This document shows positions 34,268-42,156 of a stretch of DNA of 64,000 nt, piece after piece. The stretch is from NCBI RefSeq assembly GCF_013407955.1, contig NZ_JACCBU010000001.1:6634001-6698000 (forward strand), read 5' to 3'. This DNA is from Microlunatus parietis (GTDB lineage Bacteria; Actinomycetota; Actinomycetes; Propionibacteriales; Propionibacteriaceae). A program made the translations under genes and the position numbers. The number at the start of each line of letters is the position of its first letter. Position 1 is the first letter of the stretch. The notes under the pieces were generated by a model. That model searched no databases, was not told where the DNA came from, and saw nothing but the letters and a program-made list of their open reading frames with translations.

Positions 34268-35154
34268 TCGTCGACGTCCACTGCCATACGCCCACCCACA
34301 CCCACGAGGTGCCGGAGGAGGACTTCCGGTCGTTCAGCGCCTGGCGCACCGACCGCGACGTGGTCACGTCCAACACCTGGGCCGACTTCGACGCGGCGAT
34401 CGAGCCGGCGGACGTGGCGATCGTGTTCAACATCGCCGCTGACGACCCGCTCGGCTCGACCGGCCTGTCCTACCGGCCCGAGGACACGAACACGGCGACC
34501 GCCGCCTACGTGAAGGAGAACCCGACCAAGGCGATCGGCTTCATGTCGGTCAACCCGACCAAACCGGATGTCTGGGACGAGGTCGAACGGGCCCGCGAGC
34601 TCGGGCTGGTCGGCGTCAAGCTCGGCGCCAACTACCAGGAGTTCGAACCGCTCGGGAAGCCGGCGCTGGAGTTCTACGCGTACTGCGAGCGCGAAGGTCT
34701 GCCGATCTTGTTCCATCAAGGCGCCTCGCCGATCCGGCACGCGCCCTTGCGGTATACGTTTCCGCTGGTCACCGACGAGGTCGCGATCGCGTTCCCGGAA
34801 CTGCGGATCGTGATGGCGCACATGGGTCATCCGTGGGCCCGGGAGACCGTCGTGACGATCCGCAAGCACCCGCACGTGTACGCCGACGTGTCCTCGATCT
34901 ACCTGCGGCCGTGGGTGCTGTACGAGTCGCTGCTGTTCGCCACCGAGTGGGGTGCGGCCGGGAAGCTCTTGCTGGGTTCGGATTTCCCGATCGCCACCAC
35001 CGCGGAGGCGATCGCCGGGCTGCGCCGCGCGAACGACATCGTCGAGGGTACGAAGTTTCCCAGGATCCCCGACGAGGTGATCGAGAACATCATCAACGCC
35101 GACGCACTCGGCGCGCTCGGGCTGGCAGACCCGCGGGGGAGGACCAAGTCATGA
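34264..35154 (+). CDS. amidohydrolase family protein (PF04909-type), second of three
   Basis: A 296-residue TIM-barrel amidohydrolase with HxH in VDVHCHTPTH, His in LFHQGAS, His in IVMAHMGHPWA and Asp in LLGSDFPIA, so the catalytic core is preserved. It has a longer N-terminal lid region than its neighbour (RPEDTNTATAAYVKE). It is translationally coupled on both sides (ATGA overlaps). Confidence 0.83.
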   Translation: MIVDVHCHTPTHTHEVPEEDFRSFSAWRTDRDVVTSNTWADFDAAIEPADVAIVFNIAADDPLGSTGLSYRPEDTNTATAAYVKENPTKAIGFMSVNPTKPDVWDEVERARELGLVGVKLGANYQEFEPLGKPALEFYAYCEREGLPILFHQGASPIRHAPLRYTFPLVTDEVAIAFPELRIVMAHMGHPWARETVVTIRKHPHVYADVSSIYLRPWVLYESLLFATEWGAAGKLLLGSDFPIATTAEAIAGLRRANDIVEGTKFPRIPDEVIENIINADALGALGLADPRGRTKS

Positions 35155-35900
35155 TCATCGACGCCCACGTGAGGATCGGGCAGCAGCGGGAGTGTGCGCT
35201 CGAGGTCGCCGAGCTGTTGTCGATCATGGACGAGCACGGCATCGACAAGACCATGATCGCGCCGAGCGAGGCGCAGATCGCGTACGCCAACCGAGCCGGC
35301 AACGAGGCCACCGCCGCTGCGGCCGCAGCCTCGAGCGGTCGGCTGATCCCTTACGCCGTGGCCAATCCCTGGGCCGGCGACGATGCGGTCGCCGAGCTGG
35401 AGCGGGCCCATGCCGCCGGCGCCCGAGCCCTGGCGGTGGACTCCAGCCTGCAGGGCTTCGACCTGCTGGACGGGCTGGTCGACCCGCTGCTCTCGTACGC
35501 GGAGTCGGCGGGCTGGTTCGTCTACGTCCGCACCGGCACTCCACCCGGCCACCTGCCGTTGCCGCTGGCGCTGCTGGCCCGCCGATTCCCCAAGATCGAC
35601 TTCCTGATGGGCCGCAGCGGCGCGACCGACTTCTGGATCGACGCAGCGCCCGCCTTGCGGTACGCGCCGAACCTCTACGCCGACACGAGCTACGCACCGT
35701 GGGACACGGTGCTCTCGGAGTTCGTCCGGGATCCCGAGATCGGGGCGTCCCGGGTGATATTCAGCACCGATCTGCCGTACGCGACGCCGGCCGGTGAGGT
35801 GAAACGGATCCGGGACTGGCCGATCGGCGACGACGAGAAGGCCGCCGTCAGCGGCGGCACGCTGGCCAGGCTGCTCGAGCGCGGGACGGACCGGGCCTGA
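35151..35900 (+). CDS. amidohydrolase-like protein lacking metal-binding histidines, third of three
   Basis: A 249-residue protein plainly related to its two neighbours, but the key histidines are missing: the first strand reads IIDAHVRIG instead of HxH, the His of LCHDG/LFHQG is Arg (VYVRTGTPPG), and that of GHAG/AHMG is Arg or Ser (LMGRSGATD). The Asp (FSTDLP) remains. The reading frame is whole and codon use normal, so this looks like a maintained pseudoenzyme, perhaps a regulatory or structural partner, rather than a decaying gene. Confidence 0.78.
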   Translation: MIIDAHVRIGQQRECALEVAELLSIMDEHGIDKTMIAPSEAQIAYANRAGNEATAAAAAASSGRLIPYAVANPWAGDDAVAELERAHAAGARALAVDSSLQGFDLLDGLVDPLLSYAESAGWFVYVRTGTPPGHLPLPLALLARRFPKIDFLMGRSGATDFWIDAAPALRYAPNLYADTSYAPWDTVLSEFVRDPEIGASRVIFSTDLPYATPAGEVKRIRDWPIGDDEKAAVSGGTLARLLERGTDRA

Positions 35901-35901
35901 G

Positions 35902-36891
35902 ATGACCATGATCACGTCCCAACGTCCTTCGACCGGCTCAGGACGCAGTCCGGCGGAGGCCGCCGCGCTGATCCGCGGCGTCTCCCCGGTGCTGGAGGTG
36001 CCGTTCACCGACGACGGCGAGATCGCCGTCGAGGACTTCCGGCGCGTCGTCCGGTACGTCGTCGGGACCGGTGTCACCAGCGTGATGTTCCCGGGCTTCG
36101 CCGGCGAGTTCTACAAGCTGTCCGAGGAGGAGCGGCGGCTGCTCACCGAGATCTTGATCACCGAGGTGCGTGAACTCACCGTCGACACCGGGACCGAGGT
36201 GGCGGTGATCGCGGCGGTCCAAGATCACGCCACTCGGCTCGCCGTGCAGCGGGCCCGCTGGTCGGTCGAAGCCGGTGCCGACGCGATCAACCTGTTGCCG
36301 CCACACCTGCTGGCGCCCTCGGCGTCCGCGATCGAGGCGCACCTGCGGACCGTGCTGGCCGCGGTGCCGGACACCGCCGTGGTGCTGCAGTACGCGCCGG
36401 CGGAGACCGGAACGAGCCTGGATCCACAGGGCCTGGCAGGCCTGGTCCGGGATCATCCCAACCTGGTCCTGGTCAAGGTCGAGTCGTCGCCGCCGGGGCC
36501 GTACATCGCCGAGCTGGGCCGGCTCGACCCGCCGATCCCGGCCGTCGAGGGCTATGCCGGCGTGCAGCTGCCGGACGCGTTCCGGCGCGGCTGCGTCGGC
36601 ACCCAGCCCGGCTGCTCGCTGACCGAGGTCTACTGCGAGATCTGGCGCCGCTTCTCCGACGGTGATCTTGCCGGCGGGGACCGGCTGCACGCCCGGCTGC
36701 TCCCGTACATCTCGTACTGGATGCTCGACACGGAGCGGATCATCGCGACCGAGAAGATGATCTCGTACCGGCGCGGGCTGATCCAGAGCCCGCACTGCCG
36801 GCCGCCCCGGCACGACCTGGACGCCGAGGAACTGGCCATGATCGACCGCTTCCTGGCCGAGTTCGGCGACCTGCTGCCGTCGCTGCGTTGA
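35902..36891 (+). CDS. dihydrodipicolinate synthase (DapA) family aldolase
   Basis: A 329-residue class I aldolase/lyase of the DapA/NanA family. Schiff-base Lys in LVLVKVESSPPG, the Tyr in VVLQYAPAETG and an N-terminal GVSPVLEVPFTDDGEI are visible, and the GxxGE-like loop is PGFAGEF. Catabolic relatives split 2-keto-3-deoxy sugar acids to pyruvate. Residues 7-15 (QRPSTGSGR) are encoded by a copy of the dispersed element, so the N-terminus is extended. It is the last gene before a terminator. Confidence 0.86.
   Translation: MTMITSQRPSTGSGRSPAEAAALIRGVSPVLEVPFTDDGEIAVEDFRRVVRYVVGTGVTSVMFPGFAGEFYKLSEEERRLLTEILITEVRELTVDTGTEVAVIAAVQDHATRLAVQRARWSVEAGADAINLLPPHLLAPSASAIEAHLRTVLAAVPDTAVVLQYAPAETGTSLDPQGLAGLVRDHPNLVLVKVESSPPGPYIAELGRLDPPIPAVEGYAGVQLPDAFRRGCVGTQPGCSLTEVYCEIWRRFSDGDLAGGDRLHARLLPYISYWMLDTERIIATEKMISYRRGLIQSPHCRPPRHDLDAEELAMIDRFLAEFGDLLPSLR
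35924..35944. repeat. variant copy of the dispersed element in the DapA-family gene
   Basis: A symmetrical variant with core CCTTCGACCGGCTCAGG lies 22 bp into the gene and adds residues before the conserved start of the domain. Confidence 0.85.
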
Positions 36892-36913
36892 TCAGCGTTT
36901 CGGGTGCGTAACA

Positions 36914-36939
36914 GGGTGCCGAATTCCTTGCAGGCACCC
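36914..36939 (+). terminator. terminator-like hairpin after the DapA-family gene
   Basis: GGGTGCC and GGCACCC arms (36914-36920, 36933-36939) around a 12-nt loop, 22 bp past the stop. No clear T-tract. Confidence 0.55.
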
Positions 36940-36955
36940 GCCGCTCGGCGTACAG

Positions 36956-36995
36956 TTCTCAATATTCTGGATACGTTTACGACATACTGAAGATA
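36956..36995 (-). promoter_or_regulatory. tandem 20-bp operator, site 5
   Basis: On the minus strand TATCTTCAGTATGTCGTAAA (36995-36976) is followed by CGTATCCAGAATATTGAGAA (36975-36956). It ends 17 bp before the start of the sugar-type binding-protein gene and links the MalEFG-like transporter to the same control. Confidence 0.55.
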
Positions 36996-37011
36996 CGTGG
37001 GAGGGGGAGAC

Positions 37012-38358
37012 ATGAGACGGCGGGAACTCTTGTTCGGCGCGGGGGCCGTAGCGGCCGGGATGGCGCTGTCGGGGTGCAGTGCGGGCGGGGGCGGGACGCC
37101 GTCCGAGGCGCCGAAGGCCGAGGACTGGCGGTCGCAGGTGACTGGCGGCCCGATCGAGGCCGGGGTGCTGACGGCCAAGGGCACGCCTGGGCTCACGTAC
37201 CTGGAGCAGCTGGCGAAGAAGATCGAATCCGAGGTCTCCGGAGCCGAGATCACGTTGACGTTCGCCAACACCGAGGCCCGGCCGGCGCTGGAGCAGCGCT
37301 GGCGCGGCGGCGACGGCCTGGACGTCGACTACGGCATGTTCGACGGTACGAATCCGGCGCAGCGGATCTGGGCCGACGACGGGATGCTGCTCGACCTGAA
37401 GCCGTACCTCGAGCAGAACGACCCGGCCACCGGCAAGCCCTGGCTGGAGAACTTCTCGCCGGCGGCCCGCGGCTTCATGACCCACCCGGACACCGGCGGC
37501 ATCTTCGGCGTGCCGACCGAACTGTCCACCCAGGTGCTCTTCTACAACGCCAAGCTCTTCACCGAGAAGTCGATCACCCCGCCGACCACCTGGACCGAGC
37601 TGATGGCCGCGGTGGAGGCGCTGAAGTCGGCCGGGGTCGACCCGATCGCCGTGACCGGGCTTTTCCAGCCCTACATGGGCATGTGGTCGGACAACCTGTG
37701 GTTGCGCACGGTCGGCTGGGAGGCCGCCAACAAGGTGCTGGTCACCGGCGAGGGCCACATCACCGAGAACCCGGGCTTCCTGGCCGGGCTGCAGCACGTC
37801 CAGGAATTGCGCGACGCGAGCGCGTTCATCAAGGGCTTCCAGGGCACCGACTTCACGCCCGCTCAGGCGCTGTTCTTCCAGAACAAGGCCGGAATGATCT
37901 TGATGGGCAACTGGCTGGTCAGCGAGATGAAGGCCGTGATCCCGAGGGGCTTCGAGGTCGGCGTGCTGCCGTTCCCGGCGGTCGACGGCGGTGCCGGTGA
38001 TCAGCAGGCGCTGATGGCTGCCGCGCAGTTGATCTCGATCAACGCCCAGAGCAAGAACCTCGGGATGGCGCTGACCTGGGCCAGCCGGCTGACCAGCGTC
38101 GAGGTGCAGACGGAGCGGGCCACCAAGCTGGGCGATCTCTCCGCCGTCGTCGGCGTACCGAGCCCGACCGGCGTGACCGGAATCGACAAGATCATCAGCG
38201 AGGCGTCGGCCCTGGTGCCGCGCGAGTTCTCGCTCAGCGGGACCAAGGTGTACGAGCCGTATTACGCCGAGATCGCCCGTTTGTTCTTCGGTGAGCAGGA
38301 CGCTCAGCAGACCCTGGACCGGCTGGACGCGATGCTGCGCAAGCAGCACAAGAACTGA
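37012..38358 (+). CDS. sugar-type ABC transporter substrate-binding lipoprotein (family 1)
   Basis: A 448-residue extracellular binding protein. It has an MRRRELLFGAGAVAAG twin-arginine-like start, lipobox ALSGC and a Gly/Pro-rich linker, then a type of core seen in family 1 binding proteins (LTFANTEARPALEQRW, GVPTELSTQVLFYNAKLF, PPTTWTELMAAVEALK). ATG at 37012 follows GGAGGGGGAG. It heads a complete MalEFG-type operon without an ATPase; such systems commonly share an MsmK-like ATPase encoded elsewhere. The ligand is probably a mono- or oligosaccharide. Confidence 0.9.
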   Translation: MRRRELLFGAGAVAAGMALSGCSAGGGGTPSEAPKAEDWRSQVTGGPIEAGVLTAKGTPGLTYLEQLAKKIESEVSGAEITLTFANTEARPALEQRWRGGDGLDVDYGMFDGTNPAQRIWADDGMLLDLKPYLEQNDPATGKPWLENFSPAARGFMTHPDTGGIFGVPTELSTQVLFYNAKLFTEKSITPPTTWTELMAAVEALKSAGVDPIAVTGLFQPYMGMWSDNLWLRTVGWEAANKVLVTGEGHITENPGFLAGLQHVQELRDASAFIKGFQGTDFTPAQALFFQNKAGMILMGNWLVSEMKAVIPRGFEVGVLPFPAVDGGAGDQQALMAAAQLISINAQSKNLGMALTWASRLTSVEVQTERATKLGDLSAVVGVPSPTGVTGIDKIISEASALVPREFSLSGTKVYEPYYAEIARLFFGEQDAQQTLDRLDAMLRKQHKN

Positions 38359-38360
38359 TC

Positions 38361-39239
38361 ATGTTCGCCCGGTCCCAGCGGCTGATCACCATCCCCTTCC
38401 TGCTGCCGGCGCTGGCCCTGCTGGGGACGTTCTTCCTCTTCCCGCTGGGCCGGACGTTCGTGATCTCCCTGAGCGAGTACTCGCGGACCGGCCGGTCGAC
38501 GCTGGTCGGGTTCGAGAACTATCTCGGCGTGTTCGGCGACGGCGACTACCTGAACTCGCTGCGCAACGCGATCCTGCTCGCGGTGATCGGCGGGTTCATG
38601 CTGTTCCCGCCGGCGATCGCGATCGCCTGGGCGTTCCACCACCGGCTGTACGGAGAACGGGTCTTCCGGTTCCTGATCTTCTCGCCGGTGGTGCTCTCGG
38701 TCGCAGTCGTCGCGCTGATGTGGACGTTCATCTTCCATCCGACGTTCGGCTTGATCAATCCGACGTTCGCCGCGATGGGGCTGGGTGACCTGATCCCGGT
38801 GCTGCTCGGCGATCCGCGGACCGCGCTGCCGGCGGTGGCGTTCGCGGCGGTCTGGCACGGGATCGGGATCTGGATCATCCTGATCTCCGCCGGCTTCGCC
38901 CGGCTGCCCGGCGAGGTGATCGAAGCGGCCCGGATCGACGGGGCGGGGGAGTGGCAGATCTTCTGGCGGATCATGCTGCCGATGATGAGCGACCTGTTCC
39001 GGGTGCTGATCGTGCTGTGGTTCGTGCAGAGCCTGCAGGCGTTCGCGTTCGTCTTCATCATGACCGGCGGCGGCCCGTTCGGGTCGACCGAGATCACCGC
39101 CACCCTGATGTACCGGACCGCGACCGACCAGGCCGACTACGGCTACGCGGCCGCGATGGGCATCGTGCTGGTGTTGATCTTGCTCGTCGTCGCGCTGGGG
39201 CTGAACCGGCTGTTGAAGCGAGACGATCTTGAGTACTGA
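38361..39239 (+). CDS. ABC sugar transporter permease (MalF/UgpA-like)
   Basis: A 292-residue permease with six TMs and the EAA loop EVIEAARIDGAGEWQIFWRIMLP. It starts 2 bp after the binding-protein stop and overlaps the next permease gene. Confidence 0.92.
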   Translation: MFARSQRLITIPFLLPALALLGTFFLFPLGRTFVISLSEYSRTGRSTLVGFENYLGVFGDGDYLNSLRNAILLAVIGGFMLFPPAIAIAWAFHHRLYGERVFRFLIFSPVVLSVAVVALMWTFIFHPTFGLINPTFAAMGLGDLIPVLLGDPRTALPAVAFAAVWHGIGIWIILISAGFARLPGEVIEAARIDGAGEWQIFWRIMLPMMSDLFRVLIVLWFVQSLQAFAFVFIMTGGGPFGSTEITATLMYRTATDQADYGYAAAMGIVLVLILLVVALGLNRLLKRDDLEY

Positions 39240-40140
39240 CACGATGGCGGCGCCAAGCCGTACCGCCCGGATCGGAGGCGTCCGGCGTCGGCGCAGCCGT
39301 GGCGAGCATCCGCCGTTCCGGCTGTTCCACCTGGTGCTCTACCTGATCATGGGCGCGGGCGGGGCGTCGGCGATCGCCGCGTACCTCTGGGTGATCAACG
39401 CGTCGCTGAAGACGAATGTCGACTTCATCGGCACCTCGCCGTTCGCGATCACCAGCACCTGGTCGTTCGGCAACTACCTGGAGGCCTGGCAGACCGCAGG
39501 CGTGGCGACGTACTTCGGCAACAGCGTGCTGGTCTCGGTCTGCGCCACCGCGATCGGCGTCGGCTTCGCCGTCCTCGCCGCCTACCCGCTGGCCCGGGTC
39601 CGGTTCCGCGGCTCGTCGATCGTGCTCGCCGTGATCGTCTCGGGCCTGATGGTGCCCTGGATGGTGACGTTCATCCCGCTCTACCTGACCCTGCAGGACC
39701 TCGGCCTGCTGGACAGCCAACTCGGCCTGATCCTGGTCTACGCCACGTACAACCTGCCGTTCAACGTGTACGTGATGGTCGGCTTCATGAAAACCCTGCC
39801 GCGGGAGCTCGAGGAGGCCGCCGCCGTGGACGGCGCCGGCCCGGTCAGCGCCTTCCTGCGGGTGATCGTCCCGCTGCTCGGCCCCGGCATGGCCTCGATC
39901 ACGATCATCAGCTTCCTGAACAACTGGAACGAATTCTTCTACGCCCTCGTGTTCATCACCACTCCGGAGCGGATGACGCTGCCGGTCGGCCTCTGGCAGC
40001 TGAACCAGGCCGCGACCTACGGCAGCCAGTGGGTCACCCTGTTCGCCGGCATGATGATCACCGTCATCCCGGTCCTGGTCGTCTTCGCCTTCCTGCAGAA
40101 GCACATCACGAGAGGCCTCACCGCCGGCTCCCTCAAGTAG
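39229..40140 (+). CDS. ABC sugar transporter permease (MalG/UgpE-like)
   Basis: A 303-residue permease with six TMs and the EAA loop ELEEAAAVDGAGPVSAFLRVIVP, ending in ITRGLTAGSLK as is typical. The start is uncertain: a TTG at 39229 overlaps the previous gene by 11 bp, an ATG at 39244 lies 5 codons later. No ATPase gene follows. Confidence 0.9.
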   Translation: MSTDTMAAPSRTARIGGVRRRRSRGEHPPFRLFHLVLYLIMGAGGASAIAAYLWVINASLKTNVDFIGTSPFAITSTWSFGNYLEAWQTAGVATYFGNSVLVSVCATAIGVGFAVLAAYPLARVRFRGSSIVLAVIVSGLMVPWMVTFIPLYLTLQDLGLLDSQLGLILVYATYNLPFNVYVMVGFMKTLPRELEEAAAVDGAGPVSAFLRVIVPLLGPGMASITIISFLNNWNEFFYALVFITTPERMTLPVGLWQLNQAATYGSQWVTLFAGMMITVIPVLVVFAFLQKHITRGLTAGSLK

Positions 40141-40204
40141 GAGGCCGACGGGATCCGGGAGCGAGCGCCCTCAGGTGGAGCAGGGGAAGGGGCGGCCTTG
40201 GTGA

Positions 40205-40498
40205 TCAAGGTCGGACCAGGGTTCCGATGCCTTGTCCGTGGGCGGCCGGGTCGACGAACAGCATGTGGATCTCGCCGCCGTCCTGGGCGCTGAAGCCGAG
40301 CGGGCGGTCCGCGGCGTCGACGGCCACGCGAAGATCATTCATCCGCGGCAGATAGCCGGCGACGAGGTCGGCGAAGCCGTCGATGTCGGCGGGAGTGAGG
40401 AACAGGTGCGTCGCCTCGACCACGGCGCGCCAGACCTGCAGGAGGGCGGCGAGGTCGGTGTCGCGGCGGGGTCGGATGGTGACGTCTATGGCGGTGGT
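40205..40498 (-). pseudogene. truncated GNAT acetyltransferase remnant
   Basis: A GNAT fold piece is readable on the minus strand from right after the stop of the 3-hydroxyacyl-CoA dehydrogenase gene: VTIRPRRDTDLAALLQVWRA, then FLTPADIDGFADLVAGYLP and HMLFVDPAAHGQGIGT. It has no start codon before residue ~20 of the domain and breaks off just after the acetyl-CoA-binding GQGIGT motif, where about 40 more residues are expected. It is in the same frame as the upstream gene, separated only by that gene's TAG. Confidence 0.6.
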
Positions 40499-41425
40499 CT
40501 ACGCCGGGGAGACCTTCGCGCGCAAGGCGGCCAGGGCGGTGAAGGCGTGATCGCGGTAGTCCTGCAGCGCGTCCCGCCGGTCGGCCGGCGTCTGCCGGTA
40601 ACCGCCGGACGTCTTCAGTCCGAGATCACCGGCGGCGACCCGTTCGGCCAGCGACGGCGGGACGGAGAAGCGGTCGCCGTAGCGTTCGACCAGGGTCGCG
40701 TACGAGGCCGCGTAGACGTCCAGGCCCGCGATGTCGGCGACCTGGAACGGGCCGAAGAACGGCAGCCGATAGCCGAACGAGTTGCTCACCACCAGGTCCA
40801 CCTGCTCCGGCGTCGCGAGCCCCTCCTCGACGATCATGGCCGCCTCCCGGAACAGGGCGAACTGGAGCCGGTTGGCCAGGAAGCCCGGCACCGCCGGCAC
40901 CCGTACGGTGATCTTGCCGGCCCGGGCCAGCAGCCGCTCGGCCAGCGCCAGCGCATCCTCGTCGTCGCCGGCCAGTTCGACCAGCGGCAGGAACGGTGCC
41001 GGGTTGAACCAGTGCGCCGCGATGAACGGACGGTCGACGGCCTCGGCCAGCGCGTCCAGCGGCAGTGACGACGTGTTGGTGGCGATCACGGTCCGTTCGG
41101 GAGCCGCGGTAGCGATGGCCGCCAGCGCGGTGCGCTTGATCCGAAGATCCTCCGGTACGGCCTCGCTGACATAGACCGCCTCGCCGACAGCCTCCGCGAC
41201 CGACCCGGCCGCGGTCAGCAGCTCCGGCACCCGCCGCGCGGCGTCGCGATCGACCAGGCCCTGCTCGGCGTACCGCTGCACACCCATGATCAACTTCTCC
41301 CGCAGGTCACGGGTGGTGCGGGCGTCGACGTCGGCCAGGGCGACCCGGAAGCCGGCCAGGGCGAGGGTCTGGGCGATACCGCCGCCCATGTAGCCGCCGC
41401 CGACGACGGCGAGTTGCTCGGTCAT
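40499..41425 (-). CDS. 3-hydroxyacyl-CoA dehydrogenase family protein
   Basis: A 308-residue NAD-dependent dehydrogenase with the 3HCDH N- and C-terminal domains. GGGYMGGGIAQTLALAGF is the nucleotide-binding motif; VIATNTSSLPLDALA, HWFNPAPFLPLVELA (catalytic His) and VPGFLANRLQFALFREA are conserved. Members act on 3-hydroxyacyl-CoA, L-gulonate, carnitine or lambda-crystallin-type substrates; the single-domain length and the HisD-like and SDR partners favour a free hydroxy acid. It overlaps the SDR gene by ATGA and is last in a three-gene operon. Confidence 0.87.
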   Translation of the reverse strand: MTEQLAVVGGGYMGGGIAQTLALAGFRVALADVDARTTRDLREKLIMGVQRYAEQGLVDRDAARRVPELLTAAGSVAEAVGEAVYVSEAVPEDLRIKRTALAAIATAAPERTVIATNTSSLPLDALAEAVDRPFIAAHWFNPAPFLPLVELAGDDEDALALAERLLARAGKITVRVPAVPGFLANRLQFALFREAAMIVEEGLATPEQVDLVVSNSFGYRLPFFGPFQVADIAGLDVYAASYATLVERYGDRFSVPPSLAERVAAGDLGLKTSGGYRQTPADRRDALQDYRDHAFTALAALRAKVSPA

Positions 41426-42156
41426 CGGATCGTGTAACCCCCGTCGATCATCAGCGTGTGGCCGGTGATCAACTTCGCCATCGGCCCGGCCAGGAACGCG
41501 ACCGCACCGACCACGTCGACCGGGTCACCGAACCGCCCCAGCGGGATCCGGGCCAGCAGCCGCTCGGCCAGATCGGCCCGGGACAGCGTGAGCTCGGCCA
41601 GCTCGGTCCGGATCCAGGTCGGCGCGATCGCGTTGACCCGGATGCCGTGCGGGGCCCACTCGAGGGCCAGGTTCTTGGTCAGGTTGTCCAGCGCCGCCTT
41701 CGACGCGCCGTACACGGAGCGTTCCTCGATCGCGACCGTCCCGGTCTGCGACCCGACGTTGACCACGCTTGCCTCGGTTCCGGCGGCGATCCAGCGCCGG
41801 CCGAACGCCTGGGTGAGGAAGAACGTCCCGCGCAGGTTGACGTCCATCACCGCGTCGTAGTCCTCGACCCGGACGTCCACGGCCGCGGCCGGGACGATCG
41901 TCCCGGCGTTGTTGATCAAGAGATCGACGTCGGGTAGGGCATCCGCGAACGCGGCGAAAGTGTCCGGCCGGGACACGTCGAGTGGGCACGGCCGGCTGCT
42001 GTACCGCTCGGCGATCCGGGCCGACTCCTCTGCCGACCGGGACGTCCCGAACACGGTCGCGCCTAGCTCGGCCAGCCCGTCGGCGATGGCCAGGCCGAGC
42101 CCGCGGCTGGCCCCGGTGACCAGGGCGGTCCGGCCGGTCAGCGAGAAGTCGATCAT
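41422..42156 (-). CDS. SDR family oxidoreductase
   Basis: A 244-residue short-chain dehydrogenase: TALVTGASRGLGLAIADGLAE near residue 8, NNAG near 85, Ser in NVGSQTG, Tyr/Lys in YGASKAALDNL and a GYTIR end. It has the features of gluconate/keto-acid 5-dehydrogenase-like SDRs, but specificity is not readable. ATG at 42156 overlaps the stop of the HisD-like gene; the frame is open upstream without support. Confidence 0.88.
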   Translation of the reverse strand: MIDFSLTGRTALVTGASRGLGLAIADGLAELGATVFGTSRSAEESARIAERYSSRPCPLDVSRPDTFAAFADALPDVDLLINNAGTIVPAAAVDVRVEDYDAVMDVNLRGTFFLTQAFGRRWIAAGTEASVVNVGSQTGTVAIEERSVYGASKAALDNLTKNLALEWAPHGIRVNAIAPTWIRTELAELTLSRADLAERLLARIPLGRFGDPVDVVGAVAFLAGPMAKLITGHTLMIDGGYTIR

